Source of the DNA: Paenibacillus sp. G2S3
GTDB taxonomy: Bacteria; Bacillota; Bacilli; Paenibacillales; Paenibacillaceae
Assembly: GCF_030123105.1 (NCBI RefSeq)
Contig: NZ_CP126095.1
Coordinates: 2,604,001-2,668,000 of the forward strand
DNA: 64,000 nucleotides
Direction: 5' to 3'
The notes beneath the pieces were generated by a model. The model did not search any database. It was given only the letters and a program-made list of their open reading frames with translations, and was not told the DNA's origin. Below, one piece after another: positions 26,188-37,517 of the stretch. Every line of letters starts with the position of its first letter. Within the stretch, counting starts at the first letter, position 1. The position numbers and the translations under genes are program-made.

Positions 26188-26574
26188 ATGAAAAAATTTA
26201 GTCTCCTTTCATTTTCACTTATAATTTTGCTGATTTTATTATTTGTATTTGTCAGATCCAAGCAGGAGATCGTCAGCGTTAGCCTTGTGTCCGAAGCAAC
26301 GGAAATCACTTATACTGACAGTGAAAGCATTGAAATATTTGAAAATGTTATAAGAACAACAAAAAAAGTACCCGGGGCTGTGGATGTGGGTGGTCCACCA
26401 ACTTATCGAATGACTGTTTCTTACGCTGATTCTGAGGTTGTTAAATACAGCCTTTATATGGATTTTGAAACTAAAAATGGCTTCCTGATTAAAGATAGTA
26501 ATAGCGAAAGGATGCTGGATTTAAAAGATAAGAATTCGGAAGAGCTAGCTGATCTGTTAAGTAAAGAGAAATAG
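26188..26574 (+). CDS. membrane-anchored protein, YhfM-like
   Basis: 128 residues. An N-terminal hydrophobic segment (1-24, without a lipobox cysteine) anchors it; the outer part (about 90 residues) has the pattern ITYTDSESIEIFENVIRT...PGAVDVGGPPTYRMTV, which resembles the YhfM/lipoprotein domain of Bacillales. Function unknown. AAGGAGG lies seven bases before ATG 26188. Single gene, converging on the SgrR-like gene. Confidence 0.65.
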   Translation: MKKFSLLSFSLIILLILLFVFVRSKQEIVSVSLVSEATEITYTDSESIEIFENVIRTTKKVPGAVDVGGPPTYRMTVSYADSEVVKYSLYMDFETKNGFLIKDSNSERMLDLKDKNSEELADLLSKEK

Positions 26575-26590
26575 AGAACTGCAAAACCAG

Positions 26591-28282
26591 TCATAGGGTC
26601 CCACTGGAAAGCAGCGGCGGGAACCACAAATGACGAAGATCAACCCAGCCCTGACTATTGAAGCTTACACCACGGACAGAGGGGAGGTAAGCAGTCTGGG
26701 TGGGTTTTTCATACAAGATGTGCAGATGATGCTCCTCGAGAAGACGGTTCTCGATAATACTAAAGCTCTCGGATCTAGCCTCAGGATTAGGTTCCCTTGC
26801 AATGGTATAGAGCCAACCTTCAATATCTGCCCTGGTATGCGGTTCTATGTGCTGAGAGAGCGTGAGGTATAAATCAAATAATCGAAGCTGTTCATCCTCG
26901 TCTCGAAATAAAGAGAAAACAATCAGGTCAGATTCCAGCCGGACGGGACCTTTGAATTCCTCTGGAGACACGGAAACAACCGTACATGAATACCCTTGAC
27001 GCCCTAGCTTGGTAGCAATAAATTCAGCATCGCTAGCATATTGCGGAATAGTGGATATTTGCAGGGTGACTTCTTGAGCATCCATCGACTTATCCATTAC
27101 AGCTGCGAAATCGTCTTTTAAACAGGATACGATCTTTGCCCGAAGAAGGGGGTCGCTTAGCGGTCCTTTTTTTTGCGTATTGCAGGTAACAAATTTACGG
27201 ATGTAGGACTCCGAATGAATCCGGCTCCAAGACGAAGAATTGGTGGATGAAGGATTCTGAATCACATGAAAAGCCGAACCTGTATCTGAGGACCCTGTCT
27301 CGGTATCCCATGGGACATAAAGTATTTCGACGCGATCTAAATGAGCTCGTCCTTGAAAATAATAAGGAAAAACCTCCAGCACACAAGTGTCCTCATTCAT
27401 GTCCACAACCTTAAAAGGTCCTGTCCCCACCGGTCTACGACCAAAGCTAGGTTCGTCCATGCCTTCTAAATCACGCGGAACAATAGCAGCTCTGCTCGTA
27501 CACAAAAAAGGAAGGAATAGCTCATTGGGCTGCTTAAGAGTAATTTGTACGGTGGATGGATTTAGCGCGGTAACCCGCTGAATTTCTTTGAAAATATAGC
27601 TGTAGAGTGTCCGCTTAGAGGTTCCCATCAGCCGTCCCAAGGAATAGACTACATCTTTAGCTGTCAGTACTTTTCCATGATGGAACAATACTTCCTTACG
27701 CAGAAAAAAAGTCCAGATCGTACGGCTGTCATCCACTTCCCAGGCATGAGCAAGACTAGGTACTATCTTATCCCGTTCCCCGCTGCGTCTCACTAATCCG
27801 TCGAAGACATGACTGGAAACAAAAGACTCTGCCAAAAGATTCATATGGAGCGGATCGAAGGTATGTAGCTGCTGCGTAATAGGAAGCCGCAGGGTATCAA
27901 TTTGTTTGTCACTACGGATTTCGGAATGATGACCAAAATAGGTCAGCAGCCAACCTTGTAATGTATCCTGCAGTGAGGAGGAGCTGGCATGGGTTTTGAT
28001 GCCTTCAATGGCTTTGTGAACATCTTTACGGCTAATAGCCTGCATCATGGATTGCAGTGCAATTTCTTCAGAGGGGACAAGGAACTGTAATAAGGAGCGA
28101 CTACCCCGTCCACGCTTAGGTGTCCATTGTACCCATTCGAGCTGTATCATTTTATTCACAATGTGCATGGCATTACGATGTGTGCATCCGAAGGTCGATG
28201 CTAGTTCATCCATCGTTACTGTGATTTCTGTCGCTCCCCCAAACTGAGAGTGTAGTTTTAAATATTGGCTATGCAGCTTCAT
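26591..28282 (-). CDS. SgrR-like transcriptional regulator (HTH plus SBP_bac_5 domain)
   Basis: 563 residues. Residues 1-110 carry an SgrR-type N-terminal winged helix (VTMDELASTFGCTHRNAMHIVNKM); residues about 125-470 resemble the solute-binding domain of oligopeptide transporters (FDPLHMNLLAESFVSSHVFDGLVRR...). Such proteins sense a small solute and control a nearby transporter. No transporter is adjacent here; the divergent gene encodes a DUF4173 membrane protein. Weak AAGGGA site before ATG 28282. No signal peptide, so cytoplasmic. Confidence 0.8.
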   Translation of the reverse strand: MKLHSQYLKLHSQFGGATEITVTMDELASTFGCTHRNAMHIVNKMIQLEWVQWTPKRGRGSRSLLQFLVPSEEIALQSMMQAISRKDVHKAIEGIKTHASSSSLQDTLQGWLLTYFGHHSEIRSDKQIDTLRLPITQQLHTFDPLHMNLLAESFVSSHVFDGLVRRSGERDKIVPSLAHAWEVDDSRTIWTFFLRKEVLFHHGKVLTAKDVVYSLGRLMGTSKRTLYSYIFKEIQRVTALNPSTVQITLKQPNELFLPFLCTSRAAIVPRDLEGMDEPSFGRRPVGTGPFKVVDMNEDTCVLEVFPYYFQGRAHLDRVEILYVPWDTETGSSDTGSAFHVIQNPSSTNSSSWSRIHSESYIRKFVTCNTQKKGPLSDPLLRAKIVSCLKDDFAAVMDKSMDAQEVTLQISTIPQYASDAEFIATKLGRQGYSCTVVSVSPEEFKGPVRLESDLIVFSLFRDEDEQLRLFDLYLTLSQHIEPHTRADIEGWLYTIAREPNPEARSESFSIIENRLLEEHHLHILYEKPTQTAYLPSVRGVSFNSQGWVDLRHLWFPPLLSSGTL

Positions 28283-28393
28283 GGTTTAGATCCCTTCAGA
28301 AAATAGGAAATTATTAAAAATATCTTTCTCTTTTTTTTCTTATTTTATCATTTAGAATAAGGATAAGAAAGTAAGAATATGGGGGTGTTTACC

Positions 28394-29893
28394 ATGACCG
28401 ATGAAACGGAGCTTAAGCTTAATCGATCACTTGCCGCTTTAATAGTGGCCTTCTTACTAGCGATTGTTCATCAGTTGTTGTTCTACGGAAAGTTGCCGGG
28501 TGTATCTTATCCTATCTTTGTTTGTCTGTTTTATGCGTATATGCTTTATTTTGCTAAGGCTAAACTGCGCAAACTCAACAGACTTAGTTACTTCTGGTTC
28601 GGAGCGATTTTTCTACTCTCATTGACCTATGTGTTATTTCATAATCTGTTCTACTTTGGGCTGAACTTATTAGTAATCCCGGTGTTGATTTTATTACATA
28701 TGACTTATTTGCTAAGTGATAAACGCCCCTCTTGGAGTCAATTCAGAATGCTTTGGGATACGCTGGAGCATGTGATTCCACAGAACTTTCGTCACTGGGG
28801 GACTGCGTTCAAGGACATCAAAAGTAGTAATAATAGTAAGGTGAAGGATGAGCGTAAGCAAGTGTTGGGGAAAGTGTTGACAGGACTTGCGATCTCTTTT
28901 CCGATACTGCTTGTTGTGATTACTCTGCTTGCCTCGGCCGATGGGGTATTTCATCATGTGCTTATTTGGCTGCCGAATATGCTGGATCGGATTTCATTTG
29001 GTGAAATTATTGTGCGGACACTGTGGATCATCCTGATGGGCATGGGCTTGTTCGGCTTAGCATGGGGCTTTGTAGATTCGAAGATCTATGATTGGAATGT
29101 TCAGCCTAAGGAGTATGGTCCTGTACTGGCGCCTGTCACCTTTAGGGTCGACCCTGTAATTATGACGACAATTCTTTTTGCCATTAACACGGTATATGTT
29201 CTGTTCGTAATCGTCCAATTTTCTTACTTGTTTGGAGCTTGGGAAGGGATGTTACCAGAGGGCAGTTCCTATGCTGATTATGCTCGTAGTGGATTCTTCG
29301 AACTAATTATGGTGACCGCGATTAATTTCGTGATTCTAATGCTGGCATTGGGAACGGACGGAAAGAGGGGCGGGCTGCTCCAAAAAGTCATTAATATTCT
29401 GCTATATATCTTGGTCGGCTGCTCAACGGTCATGTTGTATTCTGCCTATACTAGACTAACCCTCTATGAAGAGGCGTATGGTTATACTACGATTCGATTC
29501 CTAGTTCATGCATTTATGATTTTTATGGGTTTGCTGTTGATTCTTGCAGCAGTGCGGATAGTTGTTCCGCGTTTGCCGCTGGCCAAATGTTATATAGTGC
29601 TAGGTCTAGCTTCTTACGTTGTAATGAACTATATCGGAATGGATGTCATTATAGCGAATAAGAATATGGAGCGTTATGAGGTAAGCGGTAAGCTGGATGC
29701 AGATTATTTGGTCGGTCTGTCACCGGAGGTCATCCCTTCTCTGATTAAGTTCAGTCGTAAGGAAGATGGGATGCTGGATCAATTTTTGAGAAACGAATGG
29801 TGGGACGGTGCACAAAGAGAGCGGAAGTGGCAGTCCTTTAATTTCCCGGAATATCGGGCGCAGCGCGAGCTGGAGAAATATTTTGCACAGTAA
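28394..29893 (+). CDS. DUF4173 family membrane protein
   Basis: 499 residues from ATG 28394, with GGGGGTG six bases upstream; an upstream ATG at 28379 is poorly placed. About twelve hydrophobic helices, then a soluble C-terminus ending in YRAQRELEKYF. The middle stretch FVIVQFSYLFGAWE and the late YIGMDVIIANKNMERY are DUF4173-like. Function unknown. It is divergent from the SgrR-like gene, so it could be its target (inference). The next gene starts 24 bases later. Confidence 0.75.
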   Translation: MTDETELKLNRSLAALIVAFLLAIVHQLLFYGKLPGVSYPIFVCLFYAYMLYFAKAKLRKLNRLSYFWFGAIFLLSLTYVLFHNLFYFGLNLLVIPVLILLHMTYLLSDKRPSWSQFRMLWDTLEHVIPQNFRHWGTAFKDIKSSNNSKVKDERKQVLGKVLTGLAISFPILLVVITLLASADGVFHHVLIWLPNMLDRISFGEIIVRTLWIILMGMGLFGLAWGFVDSKIYDWNVQPKEYGPVLAPVTFRVDPVIMTTILFAINTVYVLFVIVQFSYLFGAWEGMLPEGSSYADYARSGFFELIMVTAINFVILMLALGTDGKRGGLLQKVINILLYILVGCSTVMLYSAYTRLTLYEEAYGYTTIRFLVHAFMIFMGLLLILAAVRIVVPRLPLAKCYIVLGLASYVVMNYIGMDVIIANKNMERYEVSGKLDADYLVGLSPEVIPSLIKFSRKEDGMLDQFLRNEWWDGAQRERKWQSFNFPEYRAQRELEKYFAQ

Positions 29894-29917
29894 AGGTTAG
29901 AAGAAGGTGTGAGGACA

Positions 29918-30442
29918 GTGAGAAAGAAGCCATTTAGTAAAGGCTGGTCATTTATCATCATTTTTATTACGGTAGGTTTAAGTTATGGGGTTTATCATGT
30001 TTATTTATACAATGCCCCAAGACAAAGTCACTACTCTCGCGTATCCAGCAGCAATCTAGAACAGGAACGTCTGGGAGATATTCAGCTGCTTCAGAGCCTA
30101 GAATCGCTTACGCAAGAACCTAAACCCCGTGACGATATTGAACGGTATCAATATTATAATTTGGATAACGAGACAACAGTAGCCGCAGCGCGTGGTGATG
30201 ATAAAATCATTCTAATTAGCGTTTATTCCGATCAGAAGATGAGCACTGCGAGAGGTATTCATGTAAGTTCTTCTGCTGATGATGTGATAGAAGCTTACGG
30301 TCCTTCTTATTATAAAAGAGGGGAACAAGGGGCTGATATTATCGGGTACGTAGATAAGATCAATCATCGGAGTTTAGAATTTTGGTTACAAGATCAAAAA
30401 GTGAATATGATCCGATATAGTGTGGACTCTGTTGTGATGTAG
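29918..30442 (+). CDS. membrane-anchored hypothetical protein
   Basis: 174 residues from GTG 29918; a GTG at 29909 is also possible but is too near AAGG. One N-terminal helix (residues 8-30) then a soluble domain with a repeat-like middle (SSSADDVIEAYGPSYYKRGEQGADIIGYV), an outward-facing arrangement. No recognised family. Likely cotranscribed with the DUF4173 gene, and followed by a terminator. Confidence 0.6.
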   Translation: MRKKPFSKGWSFIIIFITVGLSYGVYHVYLYNAPRQSHYSRVSSSNLEQERLGDIQLLQSLESLTQEPKPRDDIERYQYYNLDNETTVAAARGDDKIILISVYSDQKMSTARGIHVSSSADDVIEAYGPSYYKRGEQGADIIGYVDKINHRSLEFWLQDQKVNMIRYSVDSVVM

Positions 30443-30476
30443 GATGGTGTGAAACTTATACTTTTTTTATATTATC

Positions 30477-30500
30477 AAAAAGGACATATGTCCTTTTTTT
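30477..30500 (+). terminator. intrinsic terminator
   Basis: AAAAAGGACAT pairs with ATGTCCTTTTTTT as a compact perfect hairpin. Confidence 0.85.
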
Positions 30501-30552
30501 GTGGGGTATTCTAAATTACACTTATTTGAGCAAACAATAGAGGGGGCACCAC

Positions 30553-31251
30553 ATGCAAACGATAAATGACCGTGAAGCTGTCCGTGCCTTGGCAGTGAAG
30601 AACGGTCTGGACGGAATTTTTAGCCCGCTAGTCACATATAAAATGGAATTGAGACGTTATACGGATGAAGAGAAGCTGTGTTTGGTTGGCGATCAGTTGG
30701 ATGGGATGTTCATATTGGTTGAGGGCAAGCTCAAAATTCAGACACTGCTGCCGAACGGCAAATCTATGCTGGTGCGGTTTACAAATCCGATATCAGTGAT
30801 TGGGGATGTGGAGCTGCTTCATCGCTTTCCTGTTAAGAATCAAGTGGAGTCTGTGGGTGAGAGCTTGATTCTTTTTGCCGGGAGAAGATTACTGCTGAGA
30901 GAGCTTGAGGAAAATACAGCTTTGTTACGTTTTCTCGTAGGAGAACTTAGTCACAAATTGCATACGCTCGGCCAAGCCTCCGCACTTAACCTGTTGTATC
31001 CGGTCGAGAATCGATTTGCCAGCTATTTGATGTCTTTATTCGCCGATAAAAACGGTGACCGACGTGTGGAGGAGATTCGGACCTCTAGCCTTATAGAGAC
31101 AGCAGAGTTGTTGGGTACAAGTTATCGGCATCTTAACCGGATCGTGCGTCGGTTCATTGATGAAGGAATTATTACACGAAATCGTGGACGCCTAAGCGTA
31201 CTGGACGAAGGGAAGCTCGCTGAGCTGGCAAACGGAAATTTATACGAATAA
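30553..31251 (+). CDS. Crp/Fnr family transcriptional regulator
   Basis: 232 residues. An N-terminal cyclic-nucleotide-binding-like domain (about 25-125, DGMFILVEGKLKIQTLLPNGK) and a C-terminal winged helix (about 160-225, with the recognition helix region SLIETAELLGTSYRHLNRIV). No four-cysteine cluster, so not FNR-like oxygen sensing; it resembles YeiL-type regulators. AGAGGGGG precedes ATG 30553. A terminator follows. Single gene. Confidence 0.85.
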   Translation: MQTINDREAVRALAVKNGLDGIFSPLVTYKMELRRYTDEEKLCLVGDQLDGMFILVEGKLKIQTLLPNGKSMLVRFTNPISVIGDVELLHRFPVKNQVESVGESLILFAGRRLLLRELEENTALLRFLVGELSHKLHTLGQASALNLLYPVENRFASYLMSLFADKNGDRRVEEIRTSSLIETAELLGTSYRHLNRIVRRFIDEGIITRNRGRLSVLDEGKLAELANGNLYE

Positions 31252-31261
31252 AAAGATCTCT

Positions 31262-31310
31262 AAAGACCATTAGTTCCAGCCTGGGGCCGGAAGTAGGGTC
31301 TTTTTGTTTT
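31262..31310 (+). terminator. probable terminator of the Crp/Fnr gene
   Basis: AAAGACC (31263-31269 region) pairs with GGGTCTTTTT with an inner GGCC-rich stem, followed by TTTTTG. Confidence 0.65.
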
Positions 31311-31413
31311 TTTAGCAAATATTCAGTTCAAATTCAGAGAAGCTTAAGGGAACGATAGTAGGATAAAAGTACCAAATCGAGACCTACTATACATATAGAG
31401 ATGAGGAACAACG

Positions 31414-33108
31414 ATGTTCAGAAATATCCGTGGGAAAATTGTTTTGGGTTTTACTGCTGTGATTGTAGTTTTTCTAGTGGCCATAGCAGGAAACACATTG
31501 TTTCAGGGAAAGGTTACGATGCTGACAGATCAGGTCAATCGCAACTGGAACAAGCTGTCGCTTGTTCAGGGATTAACGGATAAAATTCGTACCGCAGATG
31601 AGCTCGGGGCTCGTTATGTGATGAGCAACACAGATGCTGAGCGGAAATCTTATCTCTCTAAGTATGAAGAGACGCTCCCATTGATTGAGAATGCGATCAC
31701 GGAGCTGGAGAACGCCAGATTAAGTGAAAAAGAACTTAAGGGTGTAACCGAGCTGAAGGGGAAATGGAATGATTATTTGATCGTTTTGAAGGAAGCCTTC
31801 GCCTTAGCCAAGGACGGAAACTTCCCGGAAGCGCAGAAGAAGTTTACAAATTTATCATTAGATTCAATGATTGAATCTCAGATTGTATTCCAGAGCATCC
31901 TCATGGAGGAAATACAGAACGGGCAGAGTCAAGCAGAAGCCCATCGTAACAACGCTTTAATTACTGGCTTTGGTGTGACCGGATTATCGGTTGTTCTTGC
32001 CCTAATTCTTGCACTATTAATATCTGGACGAATTATTAAACCGCTTCGTGATGTGAACACACAGCTGAAGGAGATTGCAGATGGAGATGCCGATCTTACT
32101 CGCAAGCTAAATGTCCGGTCAAAAGATGAGATTGGTGAACTGGCGTTTAATTTTAATAAAATGACAGAAAATTTGGGCTCGATGATTGAGCAGGTGAAGC
32201 TATCGGCGAATAGTCTCGCGAATTCCTCTACAAATCTTACCTCGGATAGTGGTGTGACAGCTGGCGCCACAGAACGTATTTCGAATATTATGGGTGAAGT
32301 AGCTTCGGGAACAGCTAAACAGATGAATGATCTACAGACCAATACAATAACAATTTCAGAAATATCGATAGGAATCGGTCAAATTGCCTCCAGCGTTCAG
32401 GATATTTCTGAAGCTTCTCATCGTTCTGCGTCGTTTGCTATTGCCGGAGATGAATCACTTCTGGCCGCAGGTCAGCAGATGGAATCCATTAACCGATCCA
32501 TACAGTCTCTGTCACTGCAAGTTCAGGGCTTCGTAAATCGATCACAGGAAATTGGCAGTATTGTAGGAGTCATAAAAGGGATCGCTTCGCAAACGAATAT
32601 GCTAGCGTTAAATGCGACCATTGAGGCAGCCCGCGCTGGTGAGCAAGGGAGAGGCTTCGCTGTAGTTGCCGACCAGGTTCGTAAGCTGGCAGAGCAATCC
32701 GCAGAATCCGCTAATCAAATTGCGAAAGTGGCGAGCGGTATTCAAAGTGAAGCGGATGATGCGATGAAGGTTATGATGAGTAGTATGGGTGAAGTAAGGG
32801 AAGGCACGGAGATTATTGAGCAGGCTGGACGATCTTTTGGTGAGATTCGGTTATCTATAGATTCACTAGCTGAACAGGTTCAGGAAGTATCCGGAGCTGT
32901 GGAAGAGATCACAGCGGCTACGGAAGAGATTGTGGAATCGCTTCGAAGTGTTACGACAATTGCAGAGACTACTGCAGCTAGTACACAGCATGTGTCGGCA
33001 GCATCGCAAGAGCAAATGGCCTCGGTGGAACAAATTGCTTCCTCTGCAAGTGAATTAAACTTAATGGCTCATGGACTACAAGGGTTGGTAGCTAGATTTA
33101 ATATATAG
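31414..33108 (+). CDS. methyl-accepting chemotaxis protein
   Basis: 564 residues. Helix 1 (about 9-28), an extracytoplasmic four-helix-bundle sensor (about 30-185, 4HB_MCP type), helix 2 (about 187-208), a HAMP domain (about 208-262, [22 protein letters not shown]), and the signalling domain with the hairpin tip block ([37 protein letters not shown]). It senses an unknown ligand and signals through CheA/CheW. Preceded by AGATGAGG. Single gene with its own terminator. Confidence 0.93.
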   Translation: MFRNIRGKIVLGFTAVIVVFLVAIAGNTLFQGKVTMLTDQVNRNWNKLSLVQGLTDKIRTADELGARYVMSNTDAERKSYLSKYEETLPLIENAITELENARLSEKELKGVTELKGKWNDYLIVLKEAFALAKDGNFPEAQKKFTNLSLDSMIESQIVFQSILMEEIQNGQSQAEAHRNNALITGFGVTGLSVVLALILALLISGRIIKPLRDVNTQLKEIADGDADLTRKLNVRSKDEIGELAFNFNKMTENLGSMIEQVKLSANSLANSSTNLTSDSGVTAGATERISNIMGEVASGTAKQMNDLQTNTITISEISIGIGQIASSVQDISEASHRSASFAIAGDESLLAAGQQMESINRSIQSLSLQVQGFVNRSQEIGSIVGVIKGIASQTNMLALNATIEAARAGEQGRGFAVVADQVRKLAEQSAESANQIAKVASGIQSEADDAMKVMMSSMGEVREGTEIIEQAGRSFGEIRLSIDSLAEQVQEVSGAVEEITAATEEIVESLRSVTTIAETTAASTQHVSAASQEQMASVEQIASSASELNLMAHGLQGLVARFNI

Positions 33109-33111
33109 TGC

Positions 33112-33163
33112 GAGCTTCAGAGAGTTAAGGGGGAATCTCCTAATGCTCTTTGAAGCTTTCTTT
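33112..33163 (+). terminator. terminator of the chemoreceptor gene
   Basis: AGCTTCAGAGAG (33113-33124) pairs with CTCTTTGAAGCT (33146-33157), followed by TTCTTTG. Confidence 0.65.
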
Positions 33164-33468
33164 GTTTGAACGTAATATCCGACATACTAAGCATAGAAAT
33201 CGCCATCGACGTTCATCTTCCTATAACTTATATTATTACCATTATTAGTTAGTTTGTGGTCAACCTCTTGGAACAGATCAAAGACTTATTGAAGTGAAAG
33301 TCAAGGAAGCAGGAGGATGACGGGCAGCTAATAATGAAGCGATTGTTAAGTCTCGTTAGAACACTATCTGGTTCATTTTAGGAGGCGAATGTCTATAACA
33401 ACACTATTTTGAAAGCGTATTCTTAATAGTCTGCATAGCTTTACAAAACTTTGGGAGGTGGATCTCTA
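33164..33468 (+). promoter_or_regulatory. upstream region of the GH87-like gene with a cre site
   Basis: A gene-free stretch. TTGAAAGCGTATTCT at 33409-33423 matches the CcpA cre consensus (WTGNAANCGNWNNCW) at every fixed base. The rest holds no clear gene. The cre site lies about 45 bases before the start, where bound CcpA could block transcription. Confidence 0.65.
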
Positions 33469-36400
33469 ATGATAGCAGCTTCTAAAAAATTTACGGGTAA
33501 GTCGGCAGTAATGTATTTTTTGATTGTAATATTATTTGTAGGCCAATTAGCGTTATACCCCTCGGTGAGTTTAGCTGCGGGGAATTTAGCCCAGGGGAAG
33601 AGTATTACTTCAAGCTCATTCGGTGATGTATATGTATCAGCTAATGCTAATGACAGTAACCCAGGAACGTATTGGGAAAGTGCAAGCAACGCATTCCCTC
33701 AATGGATTAAAGTGGACTTAGGTGACGTAAGCAGCGTCAATCAGGTAGTTCTAAAGCTACCGACGAACTGGGAAACAAGAACCCAAACATTGTCGGTACA
33801 GGGGAGCTCAGATGACTCTACTTACACGAACTTAGCGGCCTCTGCCAATTACACATTTAATCCTGCAAGCGGATCTAATACTGTAACCATTGATTTTACG
33901 GCTGCAAGCGCTAGATATGTTAAATTGAACTTCACAGCAAATACGGGATGGCCAGCAGCACAGTTATCGGAATTTGAGATTTATGGCAGCACAACAACAC
34001 TCCCAACGGCAGGATATGAAGCCGAGAACGCTGCTTTATCCGGTGGCGCCAAAGTGAACACAGATCATTCAGGGTATACCGGAGCCGGTTTTGTAGATGG
34101 CTACCTAGCTCAAGGAGCAGCGACTGCATTTAGCGTTAATGTTGCCTCTGGTGGAAATTATGATGCCGCATTGAAATATGCAAATGCTTCAGGCAGCACA
34201 AAAACAATTAGTGTTTATGTAAATGGTACGAAAATAAAGCAAACTTCGCTTTTAAATCTGGCCAACTGGAACACATGGTCAACAAAGATTGAAACGCTAG
34301 CCTTGAATGCTGGTGCTAACACGATTACTTATAAATATGATGCTGGTGATTCTGGAAATGTGAATCTGGACAACCTGATCCTTACCCCATCTTCGGCACC
34401 GACAGCAACACCAACACCAACGGTAACACCGACGCCAACCCCAACACCGACGCCAACAGCAACACCAACGCCGACAGCAACACCAACACCAACACCAACA
34501 CCAACGGCCACACCAACACCGACAGTAACCCCAACACCAACGCCAACACCAACACCAACACCTGGGACGGGTTCTAATCTGGCGTTGAACAAAAGTATAA
34601 CAGCGTCGTCCTCTGTCTTCACCTTTGTGCAGACGAATGCGAATGACGGTGATGTAACCACTTATTGGGAGGGGGCAGGGGGAAGCTATCCGAACACATT
34701 AACTGTTAATTTGGGCAGCAATGCTGATGTTACATCGGTTGTTCTCAAGCTGAATCCTGCATCGGCCTGGTCCACACGTACTCAGACCATTCAAGTGCTT
34801 GGGCATAATCAGAATACAACGGCTTTTACTAGTCTTGTACCTGCGACCGTGTATACCTTTAATCCGGCAACCGGCAATACAGTGACGATTCCAGTAACGG
34901 CTACGGCTAGTGAATTACAGCTGAAGATCACCACTAACTCTGGTTCAAGTGCTGGACAAATCGCTGAATTTCAAGTGCTGGGTACACCATCTGCGAATCC
35001 AGATTTGACGGTGACGGCTCTTATTTGGACACCTGCAGCTCCAATAGAGACGGATGCCATTACTCTAAACGCAACCGTTAAGAATATCGGCACCCTTGCT
35101 TCTGCAGCTACTAATGTAAATTTTTACTTGGGCACTACACTTGTAGGCACTAGCCCAGTGGGGGCTTTAGCAGCTGGCGCATCAACGAATGTGCCTCTTA
35201 ATATCGGGGCAAAAGATGCAGCAACCTACTCATTAAGTGCAAAGGTCGATGAGAATAATACAGTGATTGAATCAAATGAGGGGAATAATAGCTTCACTAG
35301 CCCGACTTCCCTTGTTATTGCTCCTGTGTCCAGTTCTGACCTGGTTGCTTCCTCCGTCAGTTGGACACCTGGCAATCCAGCAAGCGGCAACACTGTAAGC
35401 TTCTCAGTTGCCATTAAGAATCAAGGTACAGCAGCTTCCGCGAGTGGTGCACATAACATAACTCTGACGGTTTTAGATGCTACTACTAATGCGGTGGTTA
35501 AAACTCTAACGGGTACCTATAACGGCGTAATTGCAAGTGGGGTAACCACAGCGCCTGTAACTCTTGGCAATTGGACTGCAGGAAATGGCAAATATACTGT
35601 GAAGAGTGAAATTGCAGTAGATGCTAATGAGCTGCCTGTGAAACGGGCTAATAATATTCAGACGCAGTCACTGTTCATCGGTCGAGGAGCTAACATGCCT
35701 TACGATATGTACGAGGCTGAGGATGGGGTTATTGGCGGTGGAGCCGTGAAGCTTTCTGCCAATCGGACCATCGGCGATCCTGCAGGTGAGGCTTCAGGCA
35801 GAAGAGCAGTCACTTTGAACACCACAGGTAGCTATGTTGAATTCACGACAAAGGCTAGCACGAACACTCTGGTTACTCGTTTCTCGATTCCAGATTCAGC
35901 TAGTGGTGATGGCACAAATGCTACGCTTAACATCTATGTTAATGGTGTCTTTAACAAGGCCATTAACTTAACCTCTAAATATGCATGGTTATACGGTTCG
36001 GAGACAAGTCCTGGCAATTCGCCAAGTGCAGGTTCTCCACGGCATATTTATGATGAAGCTAACATTATGTTTGATAGCACGATTCCGGCAGGAAGTACGA
36101 TCCGCTTACAAAAAGATACAGCTAACACTTCTCAATACGCGATTGACTTCATCAGTCTGGAGCAGGTTTCACCGATTGCAAATCCAGATCCGGCTAAATA
36201 CACTGTTCCTGCAGGCTTTACGCATCAGGATGTCCAAAATGCGCTTGATAAGGTGCGCATGGACACTACAGGAAATCTCGTAGGCGTGTATTTGCCACCA
36301 GGCAACTATCAGACCTCTAACAAATTTCAGGTCTATGGCAAGGCAGTGAAGGTCATCGGTGCGGGTCCTTGGTATACAAGGTTTATCGCTCCAACTAACC

Positions 36401-37365
36401 AAGAGAATACCGATGTAGGATTCCGAGCCAGTGATACAGCTAATGGATCTACCTTTGCGAATTTCGCATATTTCGGGAACTATACTTCACGAATCGACGG
36501 TCCTGGTAAAGTATTTGATTTCTCCAATGTGGCGAACATTACGATCGACAACATCTGGACCGAACATCAGGTATGTATGTACTGGGGAGCCAATACAGAT
36601 AACATGGTGATTAAAAACTCCCGTATCCGTAACACCTTCGCTGACGGCATCAATATGACGAATGGGAGCACGAATAACCTAGTATCCAATATTGAAGCGC
36701 GAGCAACAGGGGATGACAGCTTTGCATTGTTCTCGGCGATTGATTCCGGCGGTGCTGATATGAAGGATAATGTCTACGAGAACCTCACTTCAATCTTGAC
36801 ATGGCGTGCTGCTGGTGTAGCTGTCTATGGTGGATACGCAAATACCTTCCGTAACATTTACATTGCGGATACACTTTGCTACTCCGGGATTACGATCAGC
36901 TCGTTAGACTTTGGGTATCCGATGAACGGCTTCGGAGCTTCACCGACTACGAATTTTGAGAATATTTCTATTGTTCGTGCAGGTGGGCATTTCTGGGGGG
37001 CGCAGACCTTCCCGGCGATCTGGGTATTCTCGGCCTCCAAGGTCTTCCAAGGTATCCGAGTCAATGATGTGGATATCATTGATCCAACCTATCATGGCAT
37101 CATGTTCCAGACCAACTATGTAGGTTCCACTCCACAATTCCCAGTAACAGATACCATCTTTAATAACGTTACAATTACCGGTGCGCAGAAGAGCGGCGAT
37201 GCTTTTGATAGCAAATCCGGAGTGGGCATCTGGGTGAATGAATCTGCTGAGGCTGGTCAAGGGCCAGCTAGAGGCTCAGCAACCTTCAACAATCTGAAGA
37301 TTACGAACACGGTAACGAATATTAAGAATAATACATCTACTTTTACCATTAACGTGAATCCGTAA
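33469..37365 (+). CDS. secreted multidomain glucanase, GH87-like (alpha-1,3-glucanase/mutanase)
   Basis: 1298 residues from ATG 33469 (GGGAGGTGG upstream). In order: signal peptide (1-41), F5/8-type discoidin/CBM32-like domain (about 45-175), a CBM6/35-like domain (about 180-305), a long Thr-Pro linker (about 310-365), a second F5/8-like domain (about 370-505), two CARDB domains (about 510-750), another CBM-like module (about 750-895), and a parallel beta-helix (about 900-1298). The helix carries FADGINM and [10 protein letters not shown], the aspartates used by GH87 enzymes, and [10 protein letters not shown]. Cleaves alpha-1,3-glucan, inferred from the motifs. It has a cre site upstream. 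Confidence 0.82.
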   Translation: MIAASKKFTGKSAVMYFLIVILFVGQLALYPSVSLAAGNLAQGKSITSSSFGDVYVSANANDSNPGTYWESASNAFPQWIKVDLGDVSSVNQVVLKLPTNWETRTQTLSVQGSSDDSTYTNLAASANYTFNPASGSNTVTIDFTAASARYVKLNFTANTGWPAAQLSEFEIYGSTTTLPTAGYEAENAALSGGAKVNTDHSGYTGAGFVDGYLAQGAATAFSVNVASGGNYDAALKYANASGSTKTISVYVNGTKIKQTSLLNLANWNTWSTKIETLALNAGANTITYKYDAGDSGNVNLDNLILTPSSAPTATPTPTVTPTPTPTPTPTATPTPTATPTPTPTPTATPTPTVTPTPTPTPTPTPGTGSNLALNKSITASSSVFTFVQTNANDGDVTTYWEGAGGSYPNTLTVNLGSNADVTSVVLKLNPASAWSTRTQTIQVLGHNQNTTAFTSLVPATVYTFNPATGNTVTIPVTATASELQLKITTNSGSSAGQIAEFQVLGTPSANPDLTVTALIWTPAAPIETDAITLNATVKNIGTLASAATNVNFYLGTTLVGTSPVGALAAGASTNVPLNIGAKDAATYSLSAKVDENNTVIESNEGNNSFTSPTSLVIAPVSSSDLVASSVSWTPGNPASGNTVSFSVAIKNQGTAASASGAHNITLTVLDATTNAVVKTLTGTYNGVIASGVTTAPVTLGNWTAGNGKYTVKSEIAVDANELPVKRANNIQTQSLFIGRGANMPYDMYEAEDGVIGGGAVKLSANRTIGDPAGEASGRRAVTLNTTGSYVEFTTKASTNTLVTRFSIPDSASGDGTNATLNIYVNGVFNKAINLTSKYAWLYGSETSPGNSPSAGSPRHIYDEANIMFDSTIPAGSTIRLQKDTANTSQYAIDFISLEQVSPIANPDPAKYTVPAGFTHQDVQNALDKVRMDTTGNLVGVYLPPGNYQTSNKFQVYGKAVKVIGAGPWYTRFIAPTNQENTDVGFRASDTANGSTFANFAYFGNYTSRIDGPGKVFDFSNVANITIDNIWTEHQVCMYWGANTDNMVIKNSRIRNTFADGINMTNGSTNNLVSNIEARATGDDSFALFSAIDSGGADMKDNVYENLTSILTWRAAGVAVYGGYANTFRNIYIADTLCYSGITISSLDFGYPMNGFGASPTTNFENISIVRAGGHFWGAQTFPAIWVFSASKVFQGIRVNDVDIIDPTYHGIMFQTNYVGSTPQFPVTDTIFNNVTITGAQKSGDAFDSKSGVGIWVNESAEAGQGPARGSATFNNLKITNTVTNIKNNTSTFTINVNP
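34398..34563 (+). repeat. Thr-Pro linker repeat
   Basis: Tandem ACACCAAC/ACGCCAAC-like hexamers encode about 55 residues of (T-P)n with a few A and V. It joins binding domains of the GH87-like enzyme and is prone to length change. Confidence 0.9.
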
Positions 37366-37391
37366 ACTGTATTCAGTAGCCAGTAATAATG

Positions 37392-37428
37392 AAGCCGCCT
37401 ACCCATTAGTACGGGAGGCGGCTTTTTA
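37392..37428 (+). terminator. intrinsic terminator of the GH87-like gene
   Basis: AAGCCGCCT pairs with AGGCGGCTT around a 15-base loop, followed by TTTAATTT. Confidence 0.85.
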
Positions 37429-37517
37429 ATTTAGGGAGACTAGAAGTTCCAGAATCGACAGGAGATGGCTCTCCAGTTACAATGAATGGTATGTAAAGTA
37501 ATGAAGGAGGCTCTAGG

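Noticed and set aside
31929..32342. Minus-strand frame of 137 codons in the chemoreceptor gene
   Set aside because: Lies fully within a clear coding sequence and lacks a start site.
34329..34661. Minus-strand frame over the Thr-Pro linker
   Set aside because: A composition artefact of the ACACCAACG-type repeat; the product is a run of Gly-Val repeats.
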